Below are positions 12,346-22,812 of a stretch of DNA of 64,000 nt, in pieces. The stretch comes from Ctenosaura bakeri (Eukaryota > Chordata > Lepidosauria > Squamata > Iguanidae). The translations under genes were made by a program, and so were the position numbers. Each line of letters starts with the position of its first letter. Positions within the stretch are counted from its first letter, which is position 1. The stretch is taken from the NCBI GenBank assembly GCA_948474755.1, contig CAOLHI010001484.1, forward strand, positions 124,001 to 188,000. The letters run 5' to 3'. The notes below the pieces were generated by a model that was not told the DNA's origin, made no database searches, and was given only the letters and a program-made list of their open reading frames with translations.

Positions 12346-12800
12346 GTGATGTTGCCTCTCAGCTTGCGCAAGGAGTTAACATGGTGGGAAAAAGATTCCA
12401 ATTTAATGAAGGGTGTGCCCTTAATGGTGACTCATTTATATAAAAATAACAACAGATGCGAGTTTATCTGGTTGGGGAGCACACTGTCAAGGAAGATCAG
12501 CTCAGGGGCTGTGGACACGAGTGGACAAGGAACGGAATATAATTTTTTGGAATTAAAGGCAATTCGTCTGGCGCTCCTTCAGTTTGCTCAGATGGTGAGA
12601 AGACAGCATATGCAGATATGGACAAACAATATAACAGCAAGAGCTTACTTACATTGTCAATTAGGGAAGACTCCACTCAAAGTTGCTGGTGGCAGAGGCC
12701 AACAAGTTATTCTGTTGGGCAGAGAGAAATTCACAATTGATAATAGCAGTATATTTGAAGGGAAAGTTGAATGTAAGAGCAGATTATCTAAGTTGACACA
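12346..12800 (+). pseudogene. DIRS RNase H domain, frameshifted and mutated
   Basis: The motif TDASLSGWGAH is encoded at 12452-12484 in one frame and NFLELKAIRLALLQF downstream in another, so a frameshift lies between them. The third catalytic block, normally TDN, reads TNN at 12622-12630 (the aspartate codon has become AAC at 12625-12627). RNase H degrades the RNA strand during reverse transcription. The D-to-N change alone would be expected to cripple it. Assignment rests on order after RT and on these motifs. Confidence 0.8.
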
Positions 12801-12819
12801 GTCTACATCCAGGAGAGTG

Positions 12820-13240
12820 GACTTTGAACTATGTGATATTTCAGAAATTGAACAGCAAAATAGGTCTTTTTCAAATCGATCTGTTTGCTTCGGTAAAAAG
12901 CACTAGATTAAGGAAGTTTTTCTCAATAGATGGGAGCAAATCAGGCGGAAGCAACAGATGCTCTATCAGTACCATGGCCAAAAGGTCGGCTTTATGCGTT
13001 TCTACCAGTGCAGACTATCCAAAAGGTACTTTGGAAGACGCAGCAAGAACAGGCAGAAGTGGTTTTGATAGCACCTCATTGGCCCAGGAGACCATGGTTT
13101 TCTCTTCTGAAACAGACGGCAGCGGGAAAACCATGGAGGTTGCCAGTTTGGAAAGATCTACTGAGTCAAGGATCAGTGAACCACCCAAATCCTCAGTGGC
13201 TAAATTTGACAGCTTGGGTCTTGAAAGGAGGGCGTTAGAA
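12820..13240 (+). pseudogene. DIRS methyltransferase-like/post-RNase H region
   Basis: Two overlapping frames contain IDLFAS (about 12876) and then DALSVPWPKGRLYAFLPV, VVLIAPHWPRRPWF, DLLSQG and LTAWVL. These blocks occur between RNase H and recombinase in vertebrate DIRS polyproteins and are often described as a DAM-like methyltransferase region. The two halves are in different frames. Its role in the element is not established, and I assign it by position and motif only. Confidence 0.65.
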
Positions 13241-14264
13241 TTACATAATTATTTAACAACAGTTATTAATACTATGATGGCATCCAGAAAGCAGTCAACA
13301 CAAAATATTTATAATATGATATAGAAGGCTTTTGAGAAATGGTGTGCTTTCAAGTAGCTGAACATAGCTGATATTAAAGTTCAGCATGTCTTGGACTTTT
13401 TTTGCAGGATGGACTGCAAAATGGTTTAAGGCCTAATACACTGAAACAGCAAGTATCTGCACTTTCAGTAACATTGAGATTTGAGGGAGTAGCCTTGTCA
13501 GCAAATCTGTACACTAAGAGATTTTTGCAAGGAGCAACTTCGTCTTCTTTTCCAACAAGACACAGATTTCCAACTTGGGATCTGAATTTGGTACTGAATG
13601 GTTTGACAACGCTTCCATTTGAGCCAATTAGGGAGGTGTCGTTGAGGATGCTGACATTCAAAATGGCTTTTCTTGTGGCAATAACATCGGCAAGGCGACT
13701 TTCAGAAATGACGGCTTTATCAATAAACCTGAATTTGTGTAAATTTGAAGATGACAAGCTGACATTAGTTTTGGAACTGTCTTTTATACCAAAGCGTGCC
13801 TGGAATAAGGAAATAACAGATGTAATTCACCTGCTTAATTTTTGTCCTCTGCCTAAGCATCCAGAGGAAAACAGATGGCATACACTAGATGTGAAGAGAG
13901 CAGTTACGTTGTATATCAAAAGGACTGCTCAGGTGAGGCGTACTAAGGCTTTGCTTGTTTTGTTCAATTCTAGGACATTAGGACAATTAGCATCTAAAAC
14001 AATGATTGGTAGGTGGATTAGCCCTGTATTTTCCAGTGCTGTGATTATGTAGGAGAGCCAAGACCTAAGAATGTGTGGCTGCATTCTACAAGATCGATGG
14101 GGACTAGTATGGTTTATGCTGTTACTTCATCGTTGCAAGTTGTATGCTCTGCAGAAGGTTGGTCAGAGCCTTCAACTTTCATCAGGCATTATAAGACAGA
14201 CAAGTTCAAGTCATCTCAAGCAGCTTTTGGAAGAATGATGCTGCAGTCAGTAGTGAAGAGTTGA
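13230..14264 (+). pseudogene. DIRS tyrosine recombinase, broken
   Basis: The frame at 13402-14052 has GLRPNTLKQQVSALS, the DLNLVLNGLTTLPFEP block and ITSARRLSEMTALSI, where the ARR (13690-13698) supplies the first catalytic arginine. After a stop at about 14050, a second frame supplies WLHSTRSMGTS, the HxxR box (14082-14093), then the ICSAEGWSEPSTFIRHYKTD-like block with the candidate nucleophilic tyrosine in HYKTD. An upstream N-terminal core-binding part begins in the 12824-13324 frame and is cut by a stop at 13321. Catalytic residues are therefore still visible, but the reading frame is interrupted at least twice. The enzyme would integrate the circular DIRS DNA. Confidence 0.88.
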
Positions 14265-14309
14265 GTTACTCGCCCAGGTTGTGGCTTGGGTAGATCCCAA
14301 TCATTTTTT

Positions 14310-14412
14310 AGGGTGGGTGTGGATTCCTCCTTCTGCCATCCCAGAATGAATCTCCACGGTAAGTCCAATCTCTCATTCTTGGGATGGCATGGAGGAGAAA
14401 CCCACACCCACC
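14310..14412. repeat. DIRS internal complementary region (hairpin-forming)
   Basis: The segment carries 'ccatcccagaatgaatctcc', 'cggtaagtccaatctctca' and then 'ttcttgggatggcatggag'. The first half repeats the right end of the element (14612-14663) and the second half repeats its left end (8774 onward), so it is a copy of the circle junction. The outer parts ('gggtgtgg' and 'ccacaccc') also pair with each other to form a long hairpin. Confidence 0.85.
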
Positions 14413-14517
14413 CAAAAAAAAAAAAAAAAGACATAAAACTAAGGGAAGATGACTTCAGTTCTACAGAGAGTTTTCACTGGCTAGCTTCACATGGCTAGAT
14501 AATAAAACTCTTGGGGG

Positions 14518-14663
14518 AGGAAGAAAGTCTGAACGATAGTAACTGAAAAAGAACAGAGACTCCTGCCAGTTCCGGTTGGCATGCGGGGATGAAACCCAAT
14601 CGTTGTGGATTCCTCCTCCTGTCATCCCAGAATGAATCTTCACAGTAAGTCCAATCTCTCATT
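14518..14663 (-). repeat. DIRS right inverted terminal repeat
   Basis: Reverse-complemented, it aligns with 8774-8910. It carries an extra 'gaatcttcacagtaagtcc' extension at its outer edge that is also found in the internal complementary region. The unequal extension is a known DIRS feature. Confidence 0.85.
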
Positions 14664-16263
14664 TTCATGTCACTGGAGAATGGAGAGAATCAGCAGATCT
14701 GTGTCCAGCTATTTTCCTGTAGCCAGACGCATTACGACAGTCATCCTCAGGGACTTCCATGGATCCTCATGAGGTCTCTGCAGACAACTTCTCTACAGTA
14801 CTCCATCTACAGAGAAATAATTGGAGACATCTCTGTTGATTTCCCCCGCAACTCCTACAACATGAAAATGTTTTGTGCCATGGAAATGGGTCATGTTTGT
14901 ACCACTCAATAGGTGCATTTTTGAAGGTACTTGAGTCACTGCACAGTCGGTAAAGAATTCTGACCTTCACAATGACCAAAAAAGTGAATTATGAAAGGCT
15001 AAGTTGGACTTCCAATATTGTAGCTCACTAAAAGGATTCCAGCCATGATCTTTTGCTTTCTCTTTCTTATATTACACAATGCTAATGTGGGCTGGCTATC
15101 TCATATTTATCCACATAAACATTAGATATCTTTATCTAGGTGAATAGGTTGTTTTGATCCCTCAAAAACATGCAAGATTTACACACAGTTAGACCTACAA
15201 GGTAGGCATGTACTACACTGACACCTAAGAGTAGTAGACAGTCTTCCCAAGTTTCAGTCACATGCCAAGTACAGATTCGTTTTTACAGACAAAAACAGTA
15301 GTAATTTTAAGACACAAAAACTGTGCTGGTTACAATTTGAAGGAGGGGAGAAGGCACATAGCTACTCAAAATAAACACTCTATCTCATGTGAACATTTGT
15401 CTTCTGCCTGTGAGTGTTCAGATATTTTGGAATATCCTTGATGTTGGAAACAAAAAGGAAATCTCAACGAGGTGAGAAAATATCTCAGGTTAAGATATTT
15501 AATGCAAGGGTTTCTAATTTGTCTAGATAAGAGATGAACCAGAATGATCTATTTCCTTAAAACTGTATCCAACTACACAATGCACTCAAAGAAAACTACA
15601 AGGTTTGGTTCTATGGTATTGAAACTACATAGAAAATGTTTAGTGAATCCAAGAAAAGATCTGGGTTTGTCTTTGTGTATTAAAATTTTGGATAACTACC
15701 AGTTACATGGATAGTGATAGATAGTAAGAGTTTCATTTACATTCACACTTCACTTTATTGTCTCAGTTATCAATTCTACAGAAACAAAATAGTAATCAGG
15801 ATTGGTGATTTACATCAGGTTTTTTTTAAAAAAGCCACCACTGAAGCAGTATCATTTTACTAGGCATTTACTAGGAATATTTATACATTAGGGGATGGTT
15901 CATACAATCCCAGTTTAGAAGTACCATGCATATGAAATACCAATGGGAAGCGCATCCTAGCTCAAATATATTGTATAGCAAGCTCTACTTGGTAAGGCGG
16001 ATGGAAGCTGTAGGCCAAAATATTTAGAGGGCCACAGATCCTCTCCCCTTCCTCTCAGGTAACCCCTGTTTCAAAAATGGTGGAAGAGTGGTAGGAATCA
16101 GAATGTAACACATCACAAATCACAACATGTGTGAAAGACCCTGAGACAGACGTGAAAGGAGTAGCCAACAAAAGCCATATTCATATGAGTCTCTTGAAAT
16201 AATGAGCTCTTGTTCTGCTCTCAGAATGCAGTGGGGAGAGAGTGGCAGAACAAGATATACTCC

Positions 16264-16301
<38 letters not shown>

Positions 16302-16479
16302 GTGTGATGTTTTTGAATAATTTCCTACATGAAAGCCTTTCTGCAAGTCCAAAATTTGCAAAACAGAAACACACTGTTCTTCTAACTTCTATTTGCAATA
16401 AAGTTTTGATTTGATTTGTTTTGTTTTAGAGTACATTAACAATGGTATCTTCTATAGAAGTGGCTGGCAATTTGTGACA
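14664..16479. other. non-coding; contains a (TG)n microsatellite
   Basis: Unique AT-rich DNA. A (TG)n run of about 29 bp lies at 16267-16295. Frames encoding THTHTH are artefacts of it. No gene recognised. Confidence 0.5.
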
Positions 16480-16595
16480 GTCTAGATGCTGTTGAACTGC
16501 AAATCCCATTGGTCATAGCTTACACAGCAAGTGGTGATGGTTGATGGGAACTACAGTCCAACCACAGTGGCAGGGCCCCAAATTACCCACTCATG
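16480..16595. mobile_element. palindromic MITE, family B (copy 1)
   Basis: The left arm 'tgttgaactgcaaatcccat' and the right arm 'gatgggaactacagtccaac' are inverted copies of each other around a short centre. The same 'CTCCAGATNTTGTTGGACT...' palindrome recurs at 21378, 32998, 48184, 62868 and 63518. Confidence 0.6.
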
Positions 16596-16606
16596 TCCTA
16601 CATCAA

Positions 16607-16680
16607 TTCTATCATCTCAGTGTTATAGACCACTGAGATGATATCTATCATTTCAGTGTTATAGACCACTGAGACCATAT
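16607..16680. repeat. tandem duplication of ~37 bp with internal dyad
   Basis: The block 'tctatcat(c/t)tcagtgttatagaccactgaga' occurs twice head to tail. Each unit contains the inverted pair CTCAGTG/CACTGAG around 'ttatagac', so single strands could fold. Confidence 0.75.
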
Positions 16681-18025
16681 ACTGTGGAGTGTCGATCAGG
16701 CCTCAGCAAGGAACTAAAGGGGGAAGGCAACAGGATAAATGTACATCTCATATTTTTGTTCCTGGGAACATAATCATTTCAAGCCAAAGTGACAAATTCC
16801 ACTCCTTTTCTTTTAAGTCATAACAAAAGACCATATTCTCCCTTTGGCTTTAATTTGCCAAATGGTGCATCATCTCTATCTATGCTCCATTACCAGTTCC
16901 AAGGTAATAACTATATCATGCTGCAAGCATTGTTCAGTGTTAAAGTACACTGTTAGTACTCCCTAGCCTTTCCAGTTGCTAAAAACAGCACATTAACTTC
17001 AGATTTCTAGCAAGAACCAAACAGATTTTAAAACCATCTGGCAATGGCCAGCTGTAAGATGGGGGGAAGTGTTGCAACATAAGGGATTGTGCTTTTAAGT
17101 AGATTACCTATGGTGAACCCATTTGCATGAGGTCATATCTTGATGACCACATGTAGAGAAACTGCCAAATGCACATTATATTTTAACATATTAGCAAAGA
17201 CGAACAATAGGCTGAGCTTTACTTGCTAAAATACTCTAGTAATTTAACCTAGTTCTTCTATTGGATTTCATGCACAGAAGAGACATAGACCCAGAGAATA
17301 AGTCTGAAAACAAAACAAACAAACAAAAATAATTCCTGACTGAATAGCAAAAGTAGAATTGTACAAACCAAATTTTAATGCAGTTTTAAGAACACTCCTA
17401 TTCATGATCTTAAATGAAAGGCAAAGAATCTATATGAGAAGATGAATTAATTATTCAGTTTGGACACAAAAAAGTTCATGACAAAAAGATATATAACTAG
17501 AAATTCAATGTCACAGTGAGCACATGCGTTCACTAATAACTTGTAGGAAGGACCCCTGTAGCAGATTCTTTTATTTTCCACACAGGACTTCATAATTATG
17601 AACATACGACCACAATTTAAAGCTGCATGAACTCTTGAATTGATCTCAAACCAGCCAAACAATAATTACCTACTGCTTTGATATTGCTGTTTCTGCTGAA
17701 AGGTTTATAAAATATAGTAGATGCAAGAGCTGGAATTAATAAGCTTGCATGGTAAATGCCAAAAGAAGAAGAAGAAGAAGAAGACGAAATCCCTTTTGTT
17801 GTGAGAGCCTGAACTAAAATTTAACTAGTCTCTGAAATACTGCATTAACATATACCTCTGTAAGATCACTCACAAAAACTTACATACCAGCCATTCATTA
17901 TATTAACATGTATATGTTTCACCATATACTATTCTAATAGGTCGTTGGCTCACCATTCTCTAATAAACTGACTTGTATGAGGTAATATCGGAAAAAGATA
18001 AGTAGCAGCAAATGGGAATGTCTAA
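16681..18025. other. non-coding; contains a short (GAA)n run
   Basis: Unique AT-rich DNA with (AGA)n at 17763-17784. Nothing else recognised. Confidence 0.45.
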
Positions 18026-18090
18026 TGTTGTTGTTGTCATTGTTGTGTGTTCAAGTCATTTCCAACTTATGGCGACCCTAAGGCAAACAC
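18026..18090 (-). mobile_element. tRNA-SINE 3' tail fragment
   Basis: 'ttgttgttgtcattgttgtg' followed by 'aacttatggcgaccctaagg' is the reverse complement of the 3' end of the tRNA SINE family seen at 32064 and 43272. The head is missing. Confidence 0.55.
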
Positions 18091-18755
18091 AGGGATCAGC
18101 AAATGGTGAAGTCTGGGCCCACGGGAGCCATCTAACCACTGACTAGCCAAGGTCAAGAAGTTGTGCTGAATCAGTAGCAGCTGCACTCATGAATTTGCTG
18201 GCAATCTTTCTGGAGAATGCGACTGGTTCCTGGCTTGCCATCCTCTACCACTCTTCTTCAAGTGGTCCTCTCATGAAAACCTATGTGACAACATAATATT
18301 CAGTGTGGTACCAAACTGGATCCTATTTTTAACAACACCCAAACTCCTTTTTCTCCATCCAAGGTTTTATTCTGTTATCCCAACCAATAATTTCCAAAAC
18401 CTTTCTTAGCTAAAGCCATAAATTTAAGCCACTAAATGGCTATAAAAGATAGGGGAATACTTTGCATACACTCCCAAAGCGGCTCCTTTGTTTACATAAG
18501 GGAGTAAACAATTTCTGCCTACTGCCTTTCCATCTTCAGCCTCCTGGACTATGGTCCTACCTTATTCCCAAGGGTCTCCTAAACCCCAGGAACAGATTTT
18601 CAGGATCTTCAGACGAAATGAGACCTTTGAAAGCCTTGGGCCATGAATCTTTTCTGCTAACAAAAGGAAAGTCAGCATCCAAGTCAATGCGTAAATACTT
18701 CAGAATTTCATACCAAAATGCTGTCTTCATAAAGGAACAAAAGGAAGAAGACAAG
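18091..18755. other. non-coding, no feature recognised
   Basis: A plus-strand frame of 114 codons (18462-18806) runs through here but has no homology that I recognise and enters a DNA transposon at its 3' end. I do not call it a gene. Confidence 0.4.
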
Positions 18756-19131
18756 CACAATCATCCCTCTACATTCACAAGGGTTAGGGGCACAGGACCT
18801 CCATGAAAGTAAAAAAACAGTGAATAACTCTAGGCCCTCCCAAACCATATTTAACACAAAAAAAAGTATGATCACCACATTCAACCCACTGTGGATTCCT
18901 TTGAGGAATCAGGATTCCTTCACAAGGCAGAAAGTGGCTTACTGTCACCTCCACTGCTGCCTCACACCATTTTTAACAGGGACTTACAAGCCTCATTTGC
19001 AGTTTCTCAGTCTTACAAGGCTTGTAGTCCCTACTAAAAATGGCATACAGAGGCACCAGAGATGAAAGCAAATAATCCATGAATAATCAACTCTTTAAAA
19101 GTGAAACCCGCAAATGTGGAGGACTGACTGT
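18756..19131. mobile_element. Tigger-like MITE with internal inverted repeat
   Basis: The right end 'gcaaatgtggaggactgact' is followed by GTA and, reversed, gives TACAGTC-AGTCCTCCACATTTGC. The left end 'tcatccctctacattcacaa' is the inverted match. TcMar elements target TA, and a TA follows the right end (about 19131-19132). Inside, 'gacttacaagcct' and 'aggcttgtagtccc' form part of a roughly 37-bp inverted repeat at 18957-19060. No transposase. Confidence 0.75.
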
Positions 19132-19637
19132 ACTTAAATAAGAAATTACTGATTATCAGTTACATTTTTGACACTTTGTGAAGTTGGGGGGGATTTTTTG
19201 TTTTCCTTAGCAGAACTGCAGAACAACAGGATCATAGGCCACGTTTTATTTATAAAAAGTCCTGCCTTTTGAAACTGTGTGTGGAACTGTGAAAAGTGAG
19301 GGTGCAAAAGATCCTAATTTTTTTTCATACATATACAGAGTAACACAATCTGATTTTATGCTGAGCTACCTTTTTTATACTTCCCTTTATATTCTGACTG
19401 AATATACTATATGATGAATATACTTTCTGCACATACCAGAGAAAGGAAAATTTTAGATTATACATAAAGTCCAATTTTGAAAAACATTAAGGAGAGCAGG
19501 TTTTTTCCACTGTAGTTTTAGTCAACTAATTTTGGGGCCACATTCTTGGCTCTCTTGAGAGAACAGCTCCATCAGGCTCCTCCTTCCTCAACTGTTTCTG
19601 CTTCACCTGGTCTGAGTTTGCTTCCCTCCCCCTCCTT
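19132..19637. other. non-coding, no feature recognised
   Basis: AT-rich sequence without recognisable repeat or exon. Confidence 0.4.
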
Positions 19638-19710
19638 TTGCATCCCTTGTGTGCCATGTTTTCTATATTGTAATCTCATAGATTACAATCAACAGCACTA
19701 CCTTTCCACA
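19638..19710 (+). repeat. left arm of a 73-bp inverted repeat
   Basis: The arm runs from 'ttgcatcccttgtgtgcc' to 'actacctttccaca'. Its reverse complement lies at 21263-21335 with one mismatch in 73. Each arm holds its own dyad, ATTGTAATCT-nnn-AGATTACAAT. Confidence 0.9.
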
Positions 19711-21262
19711 ATGGTGGGACGGTGTGCTCCTGTGAAGTAAAAGGCTGTGCTGATGGCAGAAGTGCTGAGGATAGGGTCTCCCATGTCAGACATGTGTGTA
19801 CTGCAAAGTCAGAATAAATGTGTCAAACAGTTACTGGGCAGCAGTACAGTGAGAAGGAATTTAAAGGAAGAAAGGTGCTATAATTTAAGAGTGCCAGGAA
19901 GAAGTTCTTGGCAAAAAGGGGGATTTAAAAATCTTAGGCCAAGTTATTATATTGTCCAAAAGAGATGTTCTTCCTGTTTTCATGTTATGTGTCAATTACG
20001 AGTCAACCAACCAAAAAGTAAGTACAAAAAAGAAAACAGTAACACCCAACTGCCCTGCAGGATGCAGCACCCTTGAACCTTCTGTGTTGATGTTTCCTGT
20101 AACGTAAGAAACATCCACACACACCGCAATTTTAGTAATAGTTGCAGAAATCTTTTCTACTTACAGATGCAAACAAACTGGGAAACAGCCTTGTAGAACA
20201 CTGTACATGACCCAACTTTTATATTTGCTTCTTACAGAGCTATTGTCAATAAACATACAAATATTTAATCTGTCTTTGGTTGCTGCTTGTTTGTATTACT
20301 AGTATTATATTTTTGCAGGTATTCGTAATTTATGATACCAGATATCAGAAATTTAAGACATACAACATTCCATGTTATTGTGATTTCAGGATTTGTAATT
20401 TATGACTTTAACTGTATGTTCTTGTATAATACTGCTAAGCATCCTGAATTCTTATGAGGCAGAGAAGAGTATAAATAAAATAAAGAAATAGGCTTTATAG
20501 GGGAGACACCAGTTTACAAATACAGAAATGATCACACCTGAGCTATGAGTGCTCCATCTACAAAAGAAAAGACACACGTTTGAGCTTGAGAGGGAGAGGT
20601 ATAAAAGAGGTATAAAAGAGAGGGAGAGGTATAAAAGATGTGGTCCATAAATATCTACAAAAATTTACTTTGTTCTTCCTGTTTCCTACTGTGACTAATA
20701 GACAGTAGCTGTATCTGAACATAATAAGACAGAATAGCTGAGAATTCAGGCTTATTGTGCATACACACTGTGCTTGTGCACAGTGCCCAGTTCCTCCCCC
20801 CGCATACTCGCACTTTGGTCTTGCTGCCAGAAGAAGACTGTAAACTAATGAGGAACCTAACACTTCCTGTTATTTCCAAAACTGGACTCCTTGTTGGTTT
20901 CTTCCTTAAGAACCCAGACTACAGTCTCAATCTGAAAGTCCCTTCCTGTTCTTGTTTTGGTAGGAAGCCAGGTTCAGGCTGAGACACAACAGGATGCTTT
21001 TGCTTCCTCATTAGTTTCTGGTCAGATTAGCCACTCTCACGGGCAAGAGGAACCAAGGGACAAGAAAGATAAGCAATTCTACATTATCTCTGTATCTAAA
21101 GATAGCCTGATCAAATTACTCATTCCACAGTACCTTCATATGATATTAGAAAAACTGTGACTTTGAGCAACATCACCCAAAAATCCAGAACAATTTTTGT
21201 TGATTCTCTCAAAAGTTCACTACTAGGACTGGTTGGTAGATGAACTAGTTATATACTTCCGC
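19711..21262. other. 1.55-kb interior between the inverted repeats
   Basis: No transposase or other coding frame is recognisable. A tandem 'gagggagaggtataaaagag' duplication lies at 20583-20638. A LINE-like 3' end ('agagaagagtataaataaaa') is possible at about 20400-20482. Confidence 0.45.
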
Positions 21263-21335
21263 TGTGGAAAGGTAGTGCTGTTGATTGTAATCTACGAGAT
21301 TACAATATAGAAAACATGGCACACAAGGGATGCAA
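21263..21335 (-). repeat. right arm of a 73-bp inverted repeat
   Basis: Inverted copy of 19638-19710, from 'tgtggaaaggtagtgctg' to 'acaagggatgcaa'. The single difference falls in the loop of the internal dyad (a versus g). Similarity stops abruptly on both sides of both arms. Confidence 0.9.
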
Positions 21336-21377
21336 TTGGCAGCAAAATATTCACTAGCCCCAGATCCTAAAACAGTT

Positions 21378-21505
21378 TTTCCCACTTGATACTCTCCAGA
21401 TATTTTAGACTATAACTGTCAGATTTCTGTGCCTTGGGCCATGCTAGCTGGTACTGAGGGTGGCTGAAGTCCACACCATCTGGAAGGCACCAAGTTGAAG
21501 AAAAC
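21378..21505. mobile_element. palindromic MITE, family B (copy 2)
   Basis: 'ctctccagatattttagact' at the left and 'gtccacaccatctggaaggc' at the right form diverged inverted arms of the same palindrome as the other family B copies. Confidence 0.5.
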
Positions 21506-21734
21506 TACCCCAAACAGAGGACTTCTGCTCAAGGCTCCAGCTAACTTTGAACAAGAGCCATGTTCTCCTGTTTGGGTTTCACAGAGAGAGATAATGTGGG
21601 AAATGACACATTTACCTATTCCAGAACAATCAACGCCACCACTTGCCCTGCTATGCTAAAATAAAAAGATTAGAGTCCTTTCTAAAAAGATGTTTATAGC
21701 TATATTAAGTAATTATATTAATATAGTTATAATT

Positions 21735-22150
21735 AATATTAATTAATACCCCACCTTTCTCCCAACATGGTATCCAAGGTGGTCTATAATATTTTAAAAG
21801 CATAATATAATTAAAAAAATGGTAATGCAAAAGTTAAAACACAAACTAAATTTCTATTTTAAAATCACAAGTTAAAAATAGCAGTAAAAACAACTCAAAA
21901 ACAGCATTAAAAGATGCTTAAAAATAAAATCAAATTAAAAAAACTACATCTCTATTAAAAGCTTTAGCTGCTACATACACTAAAAAAGAAAATCTTCCTT
22001 AAATAAAAAGATCTTTACCTGCTGGTGGAAAGACAGCAGGGAAGGAACCAACTGGATCTACCAGGAAAGGAAGTTCCACAACCTGGTATTGGCCATTCTG
22101 CAATGGGCAGGGGTTCTGTACTGTGGGAAAGGGAAAGGGAAACTTTCACC
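21735..22150 (-). mobile_element. L2-like LINE 3' untranslated region
   Basis: It starts 'accccacctttctcccaaca' and continues through an A-rich stretch to 'aaggaagttccacaacctgg', the same order as in the copies at 2487 and 42560. Its 3' end faces left. Non-coding. Confidence 0.5.
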
Positions 22151-22332
22151 ACTTGTTTCCTCCAGAAACATTCCTACATACTTGTGGGAAGAGTGGTCTT
22201 ACAGCATGCCTGTTCTCTAGTCTTAGTTACTCCTTCAGAACAAAATTCCTTCTCTTCCCCGGCTTCCACTTTGCAACTTCCCCAGCACGCTAACATTTTA
22301 TGCAACTTCCCCAACACTCTTAACATAGAAAT

Positions 22333-22510
22333 ATAAGCAGTTACATTTCTATACCACTTATCAGTGCTAAGCACTCCCTTAGTAGTTAACAATGTGCTTA
22401 GCTGATTGCCCGAACAAACTGGATACTCATTTTACCGAACTAGGGAAGGACAGAAGGCTGAGTCAACCTGGAGCCCTGCAGGACTGAACTCACAACGTTG
22501 TGGCTAACAT
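22333..22510 (-). mobile_element. tRNA-derived SINE, second family (partial)
   Basis: The blocks 'ggatactcattttaccgaac', 'gaaggctgagtcaacct' and 'gaactcacaac' match the complete minus-strand copy at 29085. The tRNA-like head is missing here. Confidence 0.65.
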
Positions 22511-22597
22511 TTCAAGTGTTTTTAATCATGCATTTAATAGCAGTCTACTGTAATATGAACTTTAAGCTCCATTAACCAGGTCATAAAAAGCAACAGA

Positions 22598-22812
22598 TTT
22601 TGAGTGTGCATGAGCCTTCAAGTCGCCTGTTGACTTACGGCAACCCCATGAATTCTAGGTTTCTTAGGCAAGGAATATCCAAAGGTGGTTTTGCCAGTTC
22701 TTCCCTCTGAAATATAGCCTATATTTCCAAGTACTAATCAAGGCTGACCCTGCTTAGCTGCAAATATCAGACAGGATCTGATGCCTTTAGAGTATTTAGA
22801 CCCCTGCTTAAG
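22598..22812 (-). mobile_element. 5S rRNA-derived SINE
   Basis: Minus-strand reading gives a 5S rRNA-like head. On the plus strand the blocks 'ccaagtactaatcaaggc', 'gaccctgcttagctgc' and 'atcagacaggatct' are the reverse complement of the 5S internal promoter region (GCTAAGCAGGGTC, AGTACTTGG). The other end ('cgcctgttgacttacggcaa', 'ccccatgaattctagg') is the Sauria/BovB-type 3' tail. A stretch of the 5S part is deleted. Confidence 0.75.

Larger units (their letters stand above)
8774..14663 (+). mobile_element. DIRS-type tyrosine-recombinase retrotransposon, nearly full length, decayed
   Basis: This is a 5.9-kb DIRS element. DIRS elements integrate through a circular intermediate using a tyrosine recombinase instead of an integrase, and make no target-site duplication. 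In order on the plus strand I see a left inverted terminal repeat, gag-like region, reverse transcriptase with YLDD, RNase H, a methyltransferase-like region, tyrosine recombinase, an internal complementary region and a right inverted terminal repeat. The left end was placed at 8774 and the right at about 14663 because the internal complementary region (14310-14412) joins exactly these two outer sequences, as expected for a copied circle junction. Every coding region carries frameshifts or stops, so it is not active. Confidence 0.9.

Noticed and set aside
13402..14264. Possible host or phage-like integrase
   Set aside because: The ARR, HxxR and HY motifs belong to the DIRS tyrosine recombinase, bounded by DIRS terminal repeats.
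16120..16398. Frame encoding a Thr-His repeat
   Set aside because: It is a reading of the (TG)n microsatellite at 16267-16295.
18462..18806. 114-codon plus-strand frame
   Set aside because: No family resemblance or splice context, and its 3' end runs into a Tigger-like MITE.
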